In this document: positions 1 through 7,130 of the stretch, in pieces
How positions within the stretch are numbered: the stretch's first letter is position 1
Layout: the number at the start of each line of letters is the position of its first letter
Assembly (NCBI GenBank): GCA_015478945.1
Contig: JABUQX010088559.1
Coordinates: forward strand, 27,501-37,500
DNA length: 10,000 nt
Direction: 5' to 3'
DNA from: Trachelipus rathkii
Lineage: Eukaryota > Arthropoda > Malacostraca > Isopoda > Trachelipodidae
Program-made: the position numbers and the translations under genes
The notes under the pieces: model-generated
Told to the model about the DNA's origin: nothing
The model's input: only the letters and a program-made list of their open reading frames with translations
The model's database searches: none

Positions 1-2
1 TT

Positions 3-17
3 GGTGACGTAGTCACC
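3..17. repeat. Mini-hairpin, 6-bp stem, GTA loop
   Basis: The stem halves GGTGAC and GTCACC are perfect and enclose the loop GTA. The right-arm counterpart at about 9765-9781 keeps both stem halves but has the longer loop CTACT. Function is unknown. Confidence 0.8.
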
Positions 18-158
18 CTAAGGGGGTGCTGCCGCCTTAAGCGCCCAAGGTCAAGATTCGTCCTGAAAACCATGTTAGGCTTAACGTATCGGGCTAAAAT
101 TTGGATGTGAGCTATATGATGACGTAATTTCGTCTCCAACGAGATAACGTCCCTCTGT

Positions 159-177
159 GCTCCCCCGTAGGGGGAGC
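159..177. repeat. Mini-hairpin, 8-bp stem, GTA loop
   Basis: The stem halves GCTCCCCC and GGGGGAGC are perfect and enclose the loop GTA. The right-arm counterpart around 9608-9625 has lost perfect pairing through substitutions in the outer strand. Confidence 0.85.
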
Positions 178-226
178 GCTGTCCCCTAAAAAATTAAAAT
201 AATCGTAGAAGACTGAAACTTGGAGA

Positions 227-280
227 AAGGATTCAGATTCAGAGTCGGAGACGGAGTTGGAGTCGGATTCATCGGAGTCC
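227..280. repeat. Degenerate hexanucleotide repeat
   Basis: Successive six-base units related to GATTCA, GTCGGA and GTTGGA run through this segment. The mirror in the right arm is about 9501-9556, read as TCCGAC/GAATCC units. It is a low-complexity tract; the serine- and aspartate-rich reading frames across it are a by-product. Confidence 0.7.
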
Positions 281-281
281 A

Positions 282-304
282 GGGACCCCCCGGAGGGGGG
301 TCCC
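282..304. repeat. Mini-hairpin, 10-bp stem, GGA loop
   Basis: The halves GGGACCCCCC and GGGGGGTCCC pair perfectly around the loop GGA. It sits at the junction between the hexanucleotide tract and the purine block. The right-arm copy at 9474-9500 has longer C and G runs, as expected of homopolymer slippage or sequencing error. Confidence 0.9.
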
Positions 305-480
305 AATTAGAAAAAAGAAGAAGAAATGCTTGGAATGCAAAACAGAAGAGAAGAAGAAGAAGAAGAATTAAGAAGGAGGAAGAAAAAGAATGAGGAAGGG
401 AAAGAAGAAATGGGGAAGATTCAGGTCAGAGAGTCGGAGGAGTCAGAGGATAGGCAACAGTGCACCGTGCTGGAGCGGTG
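305..480. repeat. Purine-rich low-complexity block, left arm
   Basis: This is a strand-biased run of G and A with short imperfect GAA and GGAAGA units, ending in a short GGTGCT/GGAGCGGTGC-like stretch near 460-488. It is the left-arm equivalent of 9160-9470 but has only a handful of GAA copies where the right arm has fifty. A frame across it would give a Glu/Lys/Arg-rich peptide, which low-complexity DNA of this kind produces by chance, so I do not call a gene. Confidence 0.8.
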
Positions 481-583
481 CGGTGCTGAGTTAATAAACA
501 TTCGTATAACAACAATGTTGGTATCCTTATATATGTTATTGAATCTGTAGATTTCGAAAATGATGGTTTCAGAACCATCAAGA
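481..583. repeat. Conserved spacer ending in a small hairpin, left arm
   Basis: This stretch is well conserved with about 9066-9165 on the other strand. It ends with a perfect 7-bp stem at 562-579 (GATGGTT, loop TCAG, AACCATC) placed directly before the (AAAT)n tract. A 3' hairpin followed by a short tandem tail is typical of some SINE and LINE ends, so this may be the tail of an old retroposon. I see no tRNA-like A and B boxes upstream, so this stays an inference. Confidence 0.5.
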
Positions 584-586
584 AAA

Positions 587-625
<39 letters not shown>

Positions 626-627
626 AT
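584..627 (+). repeat. (AAAT)11 microsatellite
   Basis: There are eleven uninterrupted AAAT copies. The right-arm partner (about 9032-9066, ATTT units) is interrupted by a run of nine T. Confidence 0.95.
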
Positions 628-1028
628 TAAAAATTTCTTATTCTTTTTATGTTTATAGCTTACAAGTTTACGTTTTTACATACCCTCAATCAGTAAATCA
701 GTAAATCAAACCACTCAACCTACACTCCTGTCCAACCATGATCTATTGATCCTACTTGATTCTATTCGATCTATTGATTCATGTCCATATTTTTACTACA
801 ATTATCATGTTTACATACCTTAATCATAAATCAATAAATCAAACCAACATCCAACCACCATCTGCCTAATCATTCATATCAATTGATCTATTGATTAATG
901 ATCTATTGATCTATTGATCTTATTGGATCTTATTGATCTATTGATCTTTATTGATTCAAGTCACATTTTCGAGTATCATCTCGGATATTTGGATAAACAT
1001 AAAAACAAATTCTTTTACACTGATCAAC
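628..1028. repeat. Outer linkers with TAAATCAG and GATCTATT repeats, left arm
   Basis: Two successive linker units lie here. Each has a TAAATCAG-type direct repeat ending in AAATCAAACC (about 688-712 and 823-843), a short C-rich variable stretch, then GATCTATT octamers. The second unit has the longest octamer array (about 868-960). The segment closes with the sequence TCACATTTTCGAGTATCAT and an AT-rich run leading into the first satellite monomer. The same order is seen inverted at about 8693-9031. No gene is visible. Confidence 0.8.
868..960. repeat. GATCTATT octamer array
   Basis: Imperfect copies of the octamer GATCTATT (TTGATCTA phase) are repeated head to tail, with some units changed to GATCTTATT. 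Right-arm equivalents are AATAGATC copies at about 8881-8936. Shorter runs of the same octamer mark the other linkers (about 3698-3722, 4484-4506, 6045-6066, 7201-7217). Confidence 0.85.
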
Positions 1029-2222
1029 GAATATATGCTAACGTAACAATAGTTTTCACATTAAAAAAGCTTTCTTAGCATCATCTAAACCATGAATATA
1101 AAACACAACGAATAACCTGACATGACTTAACATGAATAAAACCTGTTATCGTTACAAAGTTCCACACTTAACAAACAGTAAAGTCTAACATAGCATACAA
1201 GACGTAACCTATTCACACTTTTCAAGCATATCCTAACATAACAAATGTAATTTATATTAACACTGGTAATATTTAACTAAAATTTATCACACATTAGTTA
1301 ATTATCAATACTGGATCACGAATATACTTCTAACGTAAGTAAAGTTTCCAATCAATTAAACCTAACATATGCGTCAAGAACTAAGAAAAATAATGTTCAA
1401 GACAACGAACACAATTTACACACGAATAAACTGTTGACATTAACAAGTTGCCACACTTAAACAGTAAAGTAACTAACAATGCATGCAAAACGTAACTATT
1501 CATACTTTTTCAAACATATCTCTAGCATATTAACGTAATTTACACTGACACAGTAACATTTTAGCAAAAATGTATCATAACCTTGGTCCGATTATCAAAC
1601 AGACCAACGAATATATGCTTACATATACAAAGTTTTCACATTAAAAAGCTTACTTAGCAATCATCTGAACTATGAATATAATACACGAAACGACAAACCT
1701 GACACGTCTTAAACATGAATAAGCTGTTAACGTTAACAAAGTTCCACCTTAACAACAGTAAAATAACTAACATAACATACAAAGACGTACCCTATTCACA
1801 CTTTGTCAGGCATATCTCTAACATACAATGTTAATTTTATAATTAGACCTGGTAATATTTAACTAAAATTTATCAAAACATTTGGGTTAATTATCATACT
1901 GGACACGAATATACTCTAAACGTAATAAAAGTTTCCACATCAATCAAGCTAACATGCGTAACATGAACTAAGAAAATATTGTACAACGACGAATATAATG
2001 TACAACGACTAACCTAACACAACTTACACACGAGTAAACTGTTAACATTAACAAAGTTCGCACACTTAACACCAGTAAAGTATCTAACATTGCATGCAAA
2101 ACGTAACCTATTCATCACTTTTTTCAAGCATATCTCTAACTATATTAAATTATCTTACAGTAACACAGAACATTTAGAAAAAATATACTCATCACTTGTC
2201 CGTTAATCATACAGAACCAGAC
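1029..2222 (+). repeat. Four tandem ~290-base satellite monomers, A-B-A-B (left arm)
   Basis: Monomers start at the motif GAATATAtgC at 1029, 1320, 1609 and 1907, giving lengths of about 291, 289, 298 and 316 bases. Monomers 1 and 3 share variants such as TTCACATTAAAAAGCTT and the CTATGAATATAA region (type A). Monomers 2 and 4 share TTTCCACATCAAT-like and AACTAAGAAAA variants (type B), so the true period is a dimer of roughly 580 bases. The fourth is lengthened by a small local duplication of a GTACAACGAC unit near 1981-2008, absent from its right-arm partner. Each monomer ends in a TAATATTTAAC...TTATCATAACC stretch. No coding function is supported. Confidence 0.88.
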
Positions 2223-2611
2223 GAATATATGCTAAAAGTTAACAAGTTTCTACAGATTATCTAGTAATATTAAACAAAAATTTTATCATAACCTTAACCT
2301 AAATATCATAATCCCCCAAATAATTGCAAACATAACAGAGTTTTATCCAAATATAACATAAAATTATAAAGTTTTATCCAAACATAACATAAAAAATAAG
2401 TTCTTTGAATAAAAATATTATAGTAAATGTAATAGTTTACAGATTTAAAGGCAGTAAATCAAGTAATAAAAGTAAATCAAACCACCCCGTTCCCCTCCCC
2501 GTCCCTCCTAATCCTCCTGTCATGACCTTTTAGTTTATTGATCTAACTGATTCAGGTCACATATCGAGTATCATTTAGGATAAGCATAGTACAAAATTAA
2601 TTCTTATATAC
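2223..2611. repeat. Truncated monomer and second linker, left arm
   Basis: A monomer start (GAATATATGCTAA...) jumps after about 35 bases to the monomer end (TAGTAATATTAAAC...ATCATAACC), an internal deletion of most of the unit. It is followed by a full linker: two AACATAACATAAA repeats, GTTCTTTGAATAAAAAT, TAAATCA repeats, the C-rich stretch 2483-2520, the reduced octamer region, then the CATATCGAGTATCATTTAGG element. The same deletion junction is present in the right arm at about 7431-7521. Confidence 0.82.
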
Positions 2612-3535
2612 TAACAACGAATATATTGCTACGTAACATTTTTTCACATTAATAATAGCTAACATAGCATTACCAGAAACTAAGAATATAATGAGCAATG
2701 ACAAACCTAACACAACCTATCTTACGCACGAATAACCTACTAACATTAAAAAAGTTCCATACTACAACAGTAAAGTACGCTAGCACAGCGTACAAAACGT
2801 AACCTATTCACACTTTTCAAGCATATCTCAGATGATTCAGGTCACATATCGAGTGTCATTTTGGATAAACGTAACAAAAATAAGTTCTTTATATACTAAC
2901 CATCGAATGTATGCCTAAAGTAACATTGTTTTCACATTAATAAAGCTAACATCACATCAATAAAACTAAGAATATAATGAGCAATGACAAAACCTAACAC
3001 ACCTACGCACGAATAAACTACTAACATTAACAAAGTTCCATACTTAACAACAGTAAAGTACCTAGCGCTGCGTACAAAACGTAACCTATTCACGACTTTT
3101 TCAAGCATATCTCTAACATAGACAATGTTAAATTTTACATTACATCTATTTGATTTACGTCGCATTTCACAAGTATCATTTCGGAATAAACTATAGCACA
3201 AAATGAGTTCTTTATAAACTAAAAAGCGAATATATGCTAACATAAACAATGTTTTTTCCACAACCATTAATAAAGCTACATCAGCATTATATGAAATAAG
3301 AAATATGTACAACGACAAACCTAACACAACTTAACCATGAATAAAACGTTAACATTAACAAAGTTCACACTTAACACCAGTAAATTAACTAACAATTGCA
3401 ATACAAAACGTAACCTATTCATACTTTTCCAAGCATATCTCTAACACATTAACGTTAATTTTACATTCATTGACACAGTAATATTAACAAAAATTTGTCA
3501 TAACCTTGTCTAATTATCAAACAGACAACGGATAA
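2612..3535. repeat. Three monomers interrupted by two truncated linkers, left arm
   Basis: Monomer starts are near 2612, 2906 and 3228. The first two are cut short (about 2828 and 3140) and each joins the tail end of a linker (GATTCAGGTCACATATCGAG or its variant) without the C-rich and TAAATCAG portions. These monomers carry a third variant type (ATAATGAGCAATGAC, ACGCACGAATAAACTA). The third monomer is complete to about 3535. An antisense open frame of 131 codons (2932-3327) crosses a monomer, a truncated linker and the next monomer, and is best read as chance. Confidence 0.78.
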
Positions 3536-3795
3536 CTGTAAACATAACAAAGTTTTTTATCCAAACATACATAAAAATAAGTTTTCTTTGAATAAAAAAT
3601 ATCATAGTAAATTGTAATAGTTTACTGATTTTAAAGCATAAATCAGTAATCAGTAAATCAAGACCATCCACCCTCCTATCCCATCCCCCATGGACCCTTT
3701 TGATCTATTGATCTATTGATTCAATGTCATATTTCGAGTATCATTTTCGGCTTAACATAACACAAAAATAAGTTCTTTTATACAAACCTTTCCCG
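3536..3795. repeat. Third linker, left arm
   Basis: This is a full linker with ACATAACAAAGTTTTTTATCC, GTTCTTTGAATAAAA..., AATCAGTAAATCA repeats (about 3640-3661), a C-rich stretch (3663-3697), GATCTATTGATCTATTGATT and the ATTTCGAGTATCATTTTCGG element. Its mirror lies at about 5978-6228. The C-rich stretch is the least conserved part between linkers. Confidence 0.8.
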
Positions 3796-4170
3796 AATTA
3801 TGCTAACGTAAACAAAGTTTTTCCAATTAATAAAGCTAACATAACATAACATGAAACTAAGAATTATAATGTTTACCAACGACAAACCTAACACACCATA
3901 ACGTCCGAATAAACTACTACATCTAACAAACTTTTTACTTAACAACAGTAAAAGTACCTAACAACTTCGTACAAAACGTAACCTATTCAACTTTTTCAAG
4001 CATATCTTCTCACATATCAATGTTAATTTTTATATTACATCGTAATATTAACAAATTTTAGTATAACAACCTTTACTTATCATCATACTGAAAAGCAGAA
4101 TATAATGCTAACGTATCTAAATTTTTTTTACATCAACTTCGTATATTTAACAAAAAATTCATCATAACCT
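3796..4170. repeat. One near-complete and one truncated monomer, left arm
   Basis: A monomer from about 3796 to 4080 is followed by a heavily shortened copy (about 4085-4170), which again joins the start motif to the TATTTAACAAAAA...ATCATAACC end. The pair mirrors about 5640-5977. Confidence 0.7.
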
Positions 4171-4572
4171 CGTCTAAAATATCATAATCCCCAACGAATA
4201 ATTGCAAACATAACAAAGTTTTAACCAAACATAACATAAAAATAACAAACTTTTATCCTGACATAACATAAAAATAAGTTCTTTGAATAAAAATCACAGT
4301 AAAGCGTAATAGTTTACTGATTTTAAAAGCAGCTAAATCAGTAATCAGTAAATCAAACCACCAACCTGCAGTCCCCTACCCACTGTGCCATATCCACCAG
4401 CCAGGTTTGATTAAAAAAGCGAGTGTAAATGTAGAGTGATTGCAGAAACTTGTACAGGACTATGCGATGAATCCATCCGAATATTGATCTAATTGAACTA
4501 TTGATTCAAGTTATATTTCGAGTATCATTTCGGATAAACATAACATAAAAATAAGTTCTTTATATACTGACC
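4171..4572. repeat. Innermost linker of left arm
   Basis: This is a full linker, with duplicated AACATAACATAAAAATAA units, TAAATCAGTAATCAGTAAATC (about 4335-4356), the CTGCAGTCCCCTACCCAC stretch and the TTATATTTCGAGTATCATT element. It mirrors about 5307-5640, including the CTGCAGTCCC core (right arm GGGACTGCAG at 5415-5424). It contains a segment of about 80 bases missing from the right arm. The inverted-repeat match ends at about 4572. Confidence 0.8.
4396..4473. other. Left-arm-only insertion of about 80 bases
   Basis: Aligned to the right arm, sequence between CCATATCC (4388-4395) and CCATCCG (about 4473-4479) has no counterpart; the right arm passes directly from CCCACCCATCCG to the octamer region. 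The extra segment is more balanced in composition than its surroundings. The similar flanks could be a short duplication made on insertion. Loss from the right arm between short repeats explains it equally well. Confidence 0.6.
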
Positions 4573-4582
4573 TTTATATACT

Positions 4583-4696
4583 CCTTCGGAGGGGTAATGC
4601 CCGCTTACACCCCTTCTGGGTGATCCCCCCTCTCAGGATTCACACCCTTTCAAAGGGCTCATCCCCTTGGGTTTTCTCTCGGGAGGTGATGTGTTG
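4583..4696. mobile_element. GC-rich mini-hairpin island with flanking direct repeats
   Basis: This is an abrupt GC-rich block in AT-rich DNA. It overlaps CTCC-TTC-GGAG (4581-4591) and contains CACCC-CTTCT-GGGTG (4608-4622) and CCCTTT-C-AAAGGG (4645-4657). It is flanked by CTTTATATACT (4572-4582) and CTTTAGATACT (4697-4707), 10 of 11 bases alike, as a target duplication might be; a further exact CTTTATATACT lies at 4558-4568. GC hairpin clusters that spread as small mobile elements are known in fungal and algal organellar genomes; calling this one mobile is inference from the hairpins and flanks. It sits exactly at the inner end of the left arm. Confidence 0.45.
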
Positions 4697-4743
4697 CTTT
4701 AGATACTCTTGGCTAATGAAAACTGATTATTCGGAATTTAGGT

Positions 4744-4759
4744 GGGGGGGGGGGGGGGG
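4744..4759. repeat. Run of 16 G
   Basis: This homopolymer lies between the island and the decayed monomers. It may mark a joint, and its exact length is likely to be unreliable in sequencing. It could form G-quadruplex-type structure. Confidence 0.9.
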
Positions 4760-5306
4760 CGTTATGTTAAATATTACTATGACAGTGTGAAATTAACACT
4801 GATTTGTTAAGAGAAATGATGAGTTTTGTAAGATATTACTGTGTTAACTGACGATGATGTGTTAGAAAACGTGAGCCTTAGGTTAAGTTTTTCTTGAGTA
4901 ATGTTAGGTTTGCACCTAGAATTTTTGCTATGGTCTATGTTATTCATAGTTCCGAAAATGATGTTATAACTCGAAGAGAGTGAACACTTGATGAAGATAG
5001 TGTCAATTCATAGTTCAAGAATGCTGGTATCTTTGATAGAATTGGTCAACTCTTTGTTAAGGGATTTGTTAAATAATACGTCTTTACCTGTTTGCTGATA
5101 TGCGGAAAAGTGGGAACATATCGAGTTTTTGTATGAACTGTTAGCTACTTTACCTTTGATAAGTAGGCAACTTTGTGAATGTTAGCAGGATTATTCATAC
5201 GCGAGGTATATTAGGTTTGCATTTGTACATAATATTCTTAGTTCAGGTTATGAATATGTTGGCTTTATTGATGCTAAAACTATGTTGGGTAAGCATATAT
5301 TCGTAG
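4760..5306 (-). repeat. Decayed monomers in the spacer
   Basis: Two monomer-derived pieces are visible in right-arm orientation: a short one at about 4760-4825 (GTTATGTTAAATATTACTAT...AATTAACACTGATTTGTTA) and a longer one at about 5042-5306, which keeps TTAGCTACTTTAC, ATTAGGTTTGCATTTGTACA, TTCTTAGTTCA and AGCATATATTCG in the usual order. The sequence between them, about 4826-5041, is too diverged for me to assign. None has a left-arm partner, so the left arm lost these copies or never had them. They differ from the consensus far more than the arm monomers do. Confidence 0.65.
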
Positions 5307-5640
5307 GTCAGTATATAAAGAACTTATTTTTATGTTTATGTTTATCCGAAATGATACTGCGAAATATAACTTGAATCAAGTAGTTCAATAGATCATAGGC
5401 GGATGGGTGGGTAAGGGACTGCAGGGATGGGTTGTTGATTTACTGAATTTACTGATTTACTGCTTAAAATCAGTAAACTATTACGGATTACACTGTGAAT
5501 ATTTTATTCAAAGAACTTATTTTACTGTTATTCAGGATAAAGTTTTGTTATTTTTATGTAATGTTTTGGTTAAAACTTGTTATGTTGCATTATCGTTTTG
5601 GGGTTATGATATTTGACGAGTTATGATGAATTTTGTAATA
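5307..5640 (-). repeat. Innermost linker of right arm
   Basis: This is the mirror of 4171-4572 without the insertion of about 80 bases. It shows, in order, TATATAAAGAACTTA, CGAAATGATACTGCGAAATA, a reduced octamer, the G-rich stretch GGGTAAGGGACTGCAGGG, GATTTACTG repeats (about 5437-5462) and the TTATTCAAAGAACTTATTTT unit. A 69-codon frame at 5407-5616 covers these repeats and has no recognisable domain. Confidence 0.8.
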
Positions 5641-6228
5641 TTACGAAAAGTTGTAAAAAATTTGGTACGTTAGCATTATATTCGTTGTCAATATGAATGA
5701 TTAGACAGGTTATGCTAATTTTTTTGTTAAATATTACGAATTTAATATAAAATTAACATTGATATGTTTAGAGAATTCTTGAAAAAGTGTTGAATTGGTT
5801 ACGTTTTGGTACGAAAGTTAGGTCTTACTGTTTGTAAGTACGGAAGTTTGTTATGTTAGTAGTTTATTCCTTACGTATGGTGTGTTAGGTTTGTCGTTGT
5901 CATTATATTCTTAGTTCAATGTTATGTTATGTTAGCTTTTTATTATGTAAAAAACTTTGTTACGTTAGCATATATTCGAAGGTTAGTATATAAAGAACTT
6001 ATTTTGTGTTATGTTTAACCGAAATGTTATACATCATATGACATGAATCAATAGATCAAAAGATTCAAAAGGTCTTGGGTGATGGAGATGGGGAGAGGAG
6101 ATACGGTTTGATTACTGATTTACTGCTTTAAAATCAGTAACTATTATAATTTGCTATGATTTATTTCAAAGAAACTTATTTTAATGTTTATGGTTGGATA
6201 AAACTTTGTTTATGTTAGCAATTATTCG
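5641..6228 (-). repeat. Truncated and full monomer plus third linker, right arm
   Basis: A shortened monomer (about 5641-5690) and a full one (to about 5977) are followed by the linker 5978-6228, with TATATAAAGAACTTA, the octamer variants ATCAATAGATCAAAAG, a G-rich stretch (about 6069-6100) and TTACTGATTTACTGC repeats. The order mirrors 3536-4170. Confidence 0.75.
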
Positions 6229-7130
6229 TTGGTCTGTATGATAATTAGACAAGGTTATGATAAATTTTTTTTAAATATTACTGGGTCAATGTAAAATAAA
6301 CGTTAATTTGTTAGAGATATGCTTGGAAAAAGTATGAATAGGTTAAGTTTTTGTATGAATTGTTAGTTACTTTACTGGTGTTCAAGTGTGGACTTTTGTT
6401 AATGTAACAGTTTATTAGTGCGTAAGTTGTGTTAAGTTTGTCGTTGTGTACATTATTTTCTTTAGTTCATATGATGCTATGTTAGCTTTATTAATGTGAA
6501 AACATTGTTATGTTAGCATATATTCGCTGGTTAGTATATAAAGAACTCATTTTTGTGCTATGTTTATCCGAAATGATACTCGAAATGCGACGTAAATCAA
6601 TAGTGTTAATGTAAAATTAACATTGTTATGTTAGAGATATGCTTGAAAAAGTGTGAATAGGTTACGTTTTGTACGCTGTGCTAGGTACTTTACTGTTGTT
6701 AAGTATGGAACTTTGTTAATGTTAGTAGTTTATTCGTGCGTAAGGTACGGTGTGTTAGGTTTTGTCATTGCACATTATATTCTTAGATTTCTGGTAATGC
6801 TATGTTAGCTTTATTAATGTGAAAACAATGTTACGTTATCATATATTCGATGGTTAGTATATAAAGAACTTATTTTTGTACTATGTTTATCCGAAATGAC
6901 ACTCGATATGTGACCTGAATCATTAGATATGCTTGAAAAAGTGTGAATAGGTTACGTTTTGTACGCTGTGCTAGGTACTTTACTGTTGTTAGTATGGAAC
7001 TTTGTTAATGTTAACAGTTTATTCGTGTGTAAGTTGTGTTAGGTTTGTCTTTGTACATTATTTTCTTAGTTCATGTTACGCTATGTTAGCTTTATTATGT
7101 GAAAACAATGTTACGTTAGCTATATTCGTT
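6229..7130 (-). repeat. Three monomers with two truncated linkers, right arm
   Basis: Monomers are at about 6229-6526, 6603-6849 and 6925-7130, separated by linker tails at 6527-6602 and 6850-6924. The linker-to-monomer joints (near 6602 and 6925) match the left-arm joints near 3140 and 2828. The segment 6635-6700 is identical to 6925-6990, a 290-base offset between neighbours. The last monomer differs in type from its left-arm partner over 6995-7096. Confidence 0.8.

Larger units (their letters stand above)
1..304. repeat. Hairpin-rich outer segment of left arm
   Basis: This is the least AT-rich part of the left arm and the best conserved between arms (mirror at about 9474-9783). It contains three perfect mini-hairpins (3-17, 159-177, 282-304) and a hexanucleotide-like stretch at 227-280 made of GATTCA/GTCGGA-type units. 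I do not recognise it as part of a named transposon. Its higher conservation compared with the satellite interior could mean it is the functional terminus of an element, or simply that unique sequence decays more visibly slowly than satellite. Confidence 0.75.
1..4572 (+). repeat. Left arm of giant inverted repeat
   Basis: Read on the opposite strand, this segment aligns almost end to end with 5307-9783. Base 1 pairs with about 9783, the start of the CT-rich linker near 2476 pairs with about 7277, and the inner end CTTTATATACTGACC pairs with GGTCAGTATAT near 5306. The outer 300 bases agree closely (about 93% or better by eye; one mismatch in about 64 bases around 61-124). The inner satellite part agrees less well, mainly through single-base indels. 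The arm stays A- and C-rich while the other is T- and G-rich, as expected for inverted copies. Its true outer end cannot be placed because the match already holds at base 1. No convincing coding sequence lies in it. Confidence 0.95.

Noticed and set aside
112..306. Minus-strand frame rich in Ser, Asp and Glu
   Set aside because: The residues come from the hexanucleotide tract, and the frame crosses two hairpins; no start context or homology.
326..550. 74-codon frame with Glu/Arg/Lys-rich start
   Set aside because: It follows the purine microsatellite; its right-arm counterpart is out of frame because of indels, and no domain is recognisable.
584..627. Telomere repeat
   Set aside because: AAAT units are not a known telomere motif, and TTAGG-type arrays are absent.
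688..960. Possible CRISPR array
   Set aside because: The short octamers are contiguous and degenerate, with no constant-length spacers and no cas genes; the setting is eukaryotic repeat DNA.
4583..4696. tRNA or other structured RNA gene in the GC island
   Set aside because: The hairpins are short and do not form a cloverleaf; no A or B box consensus is seen.
5407..5616. 69-codon frame in the innermost right linker
   Set aside because: It runs through TTTACTGA repeats and linker sequence; the left-arm equivalent is not open.
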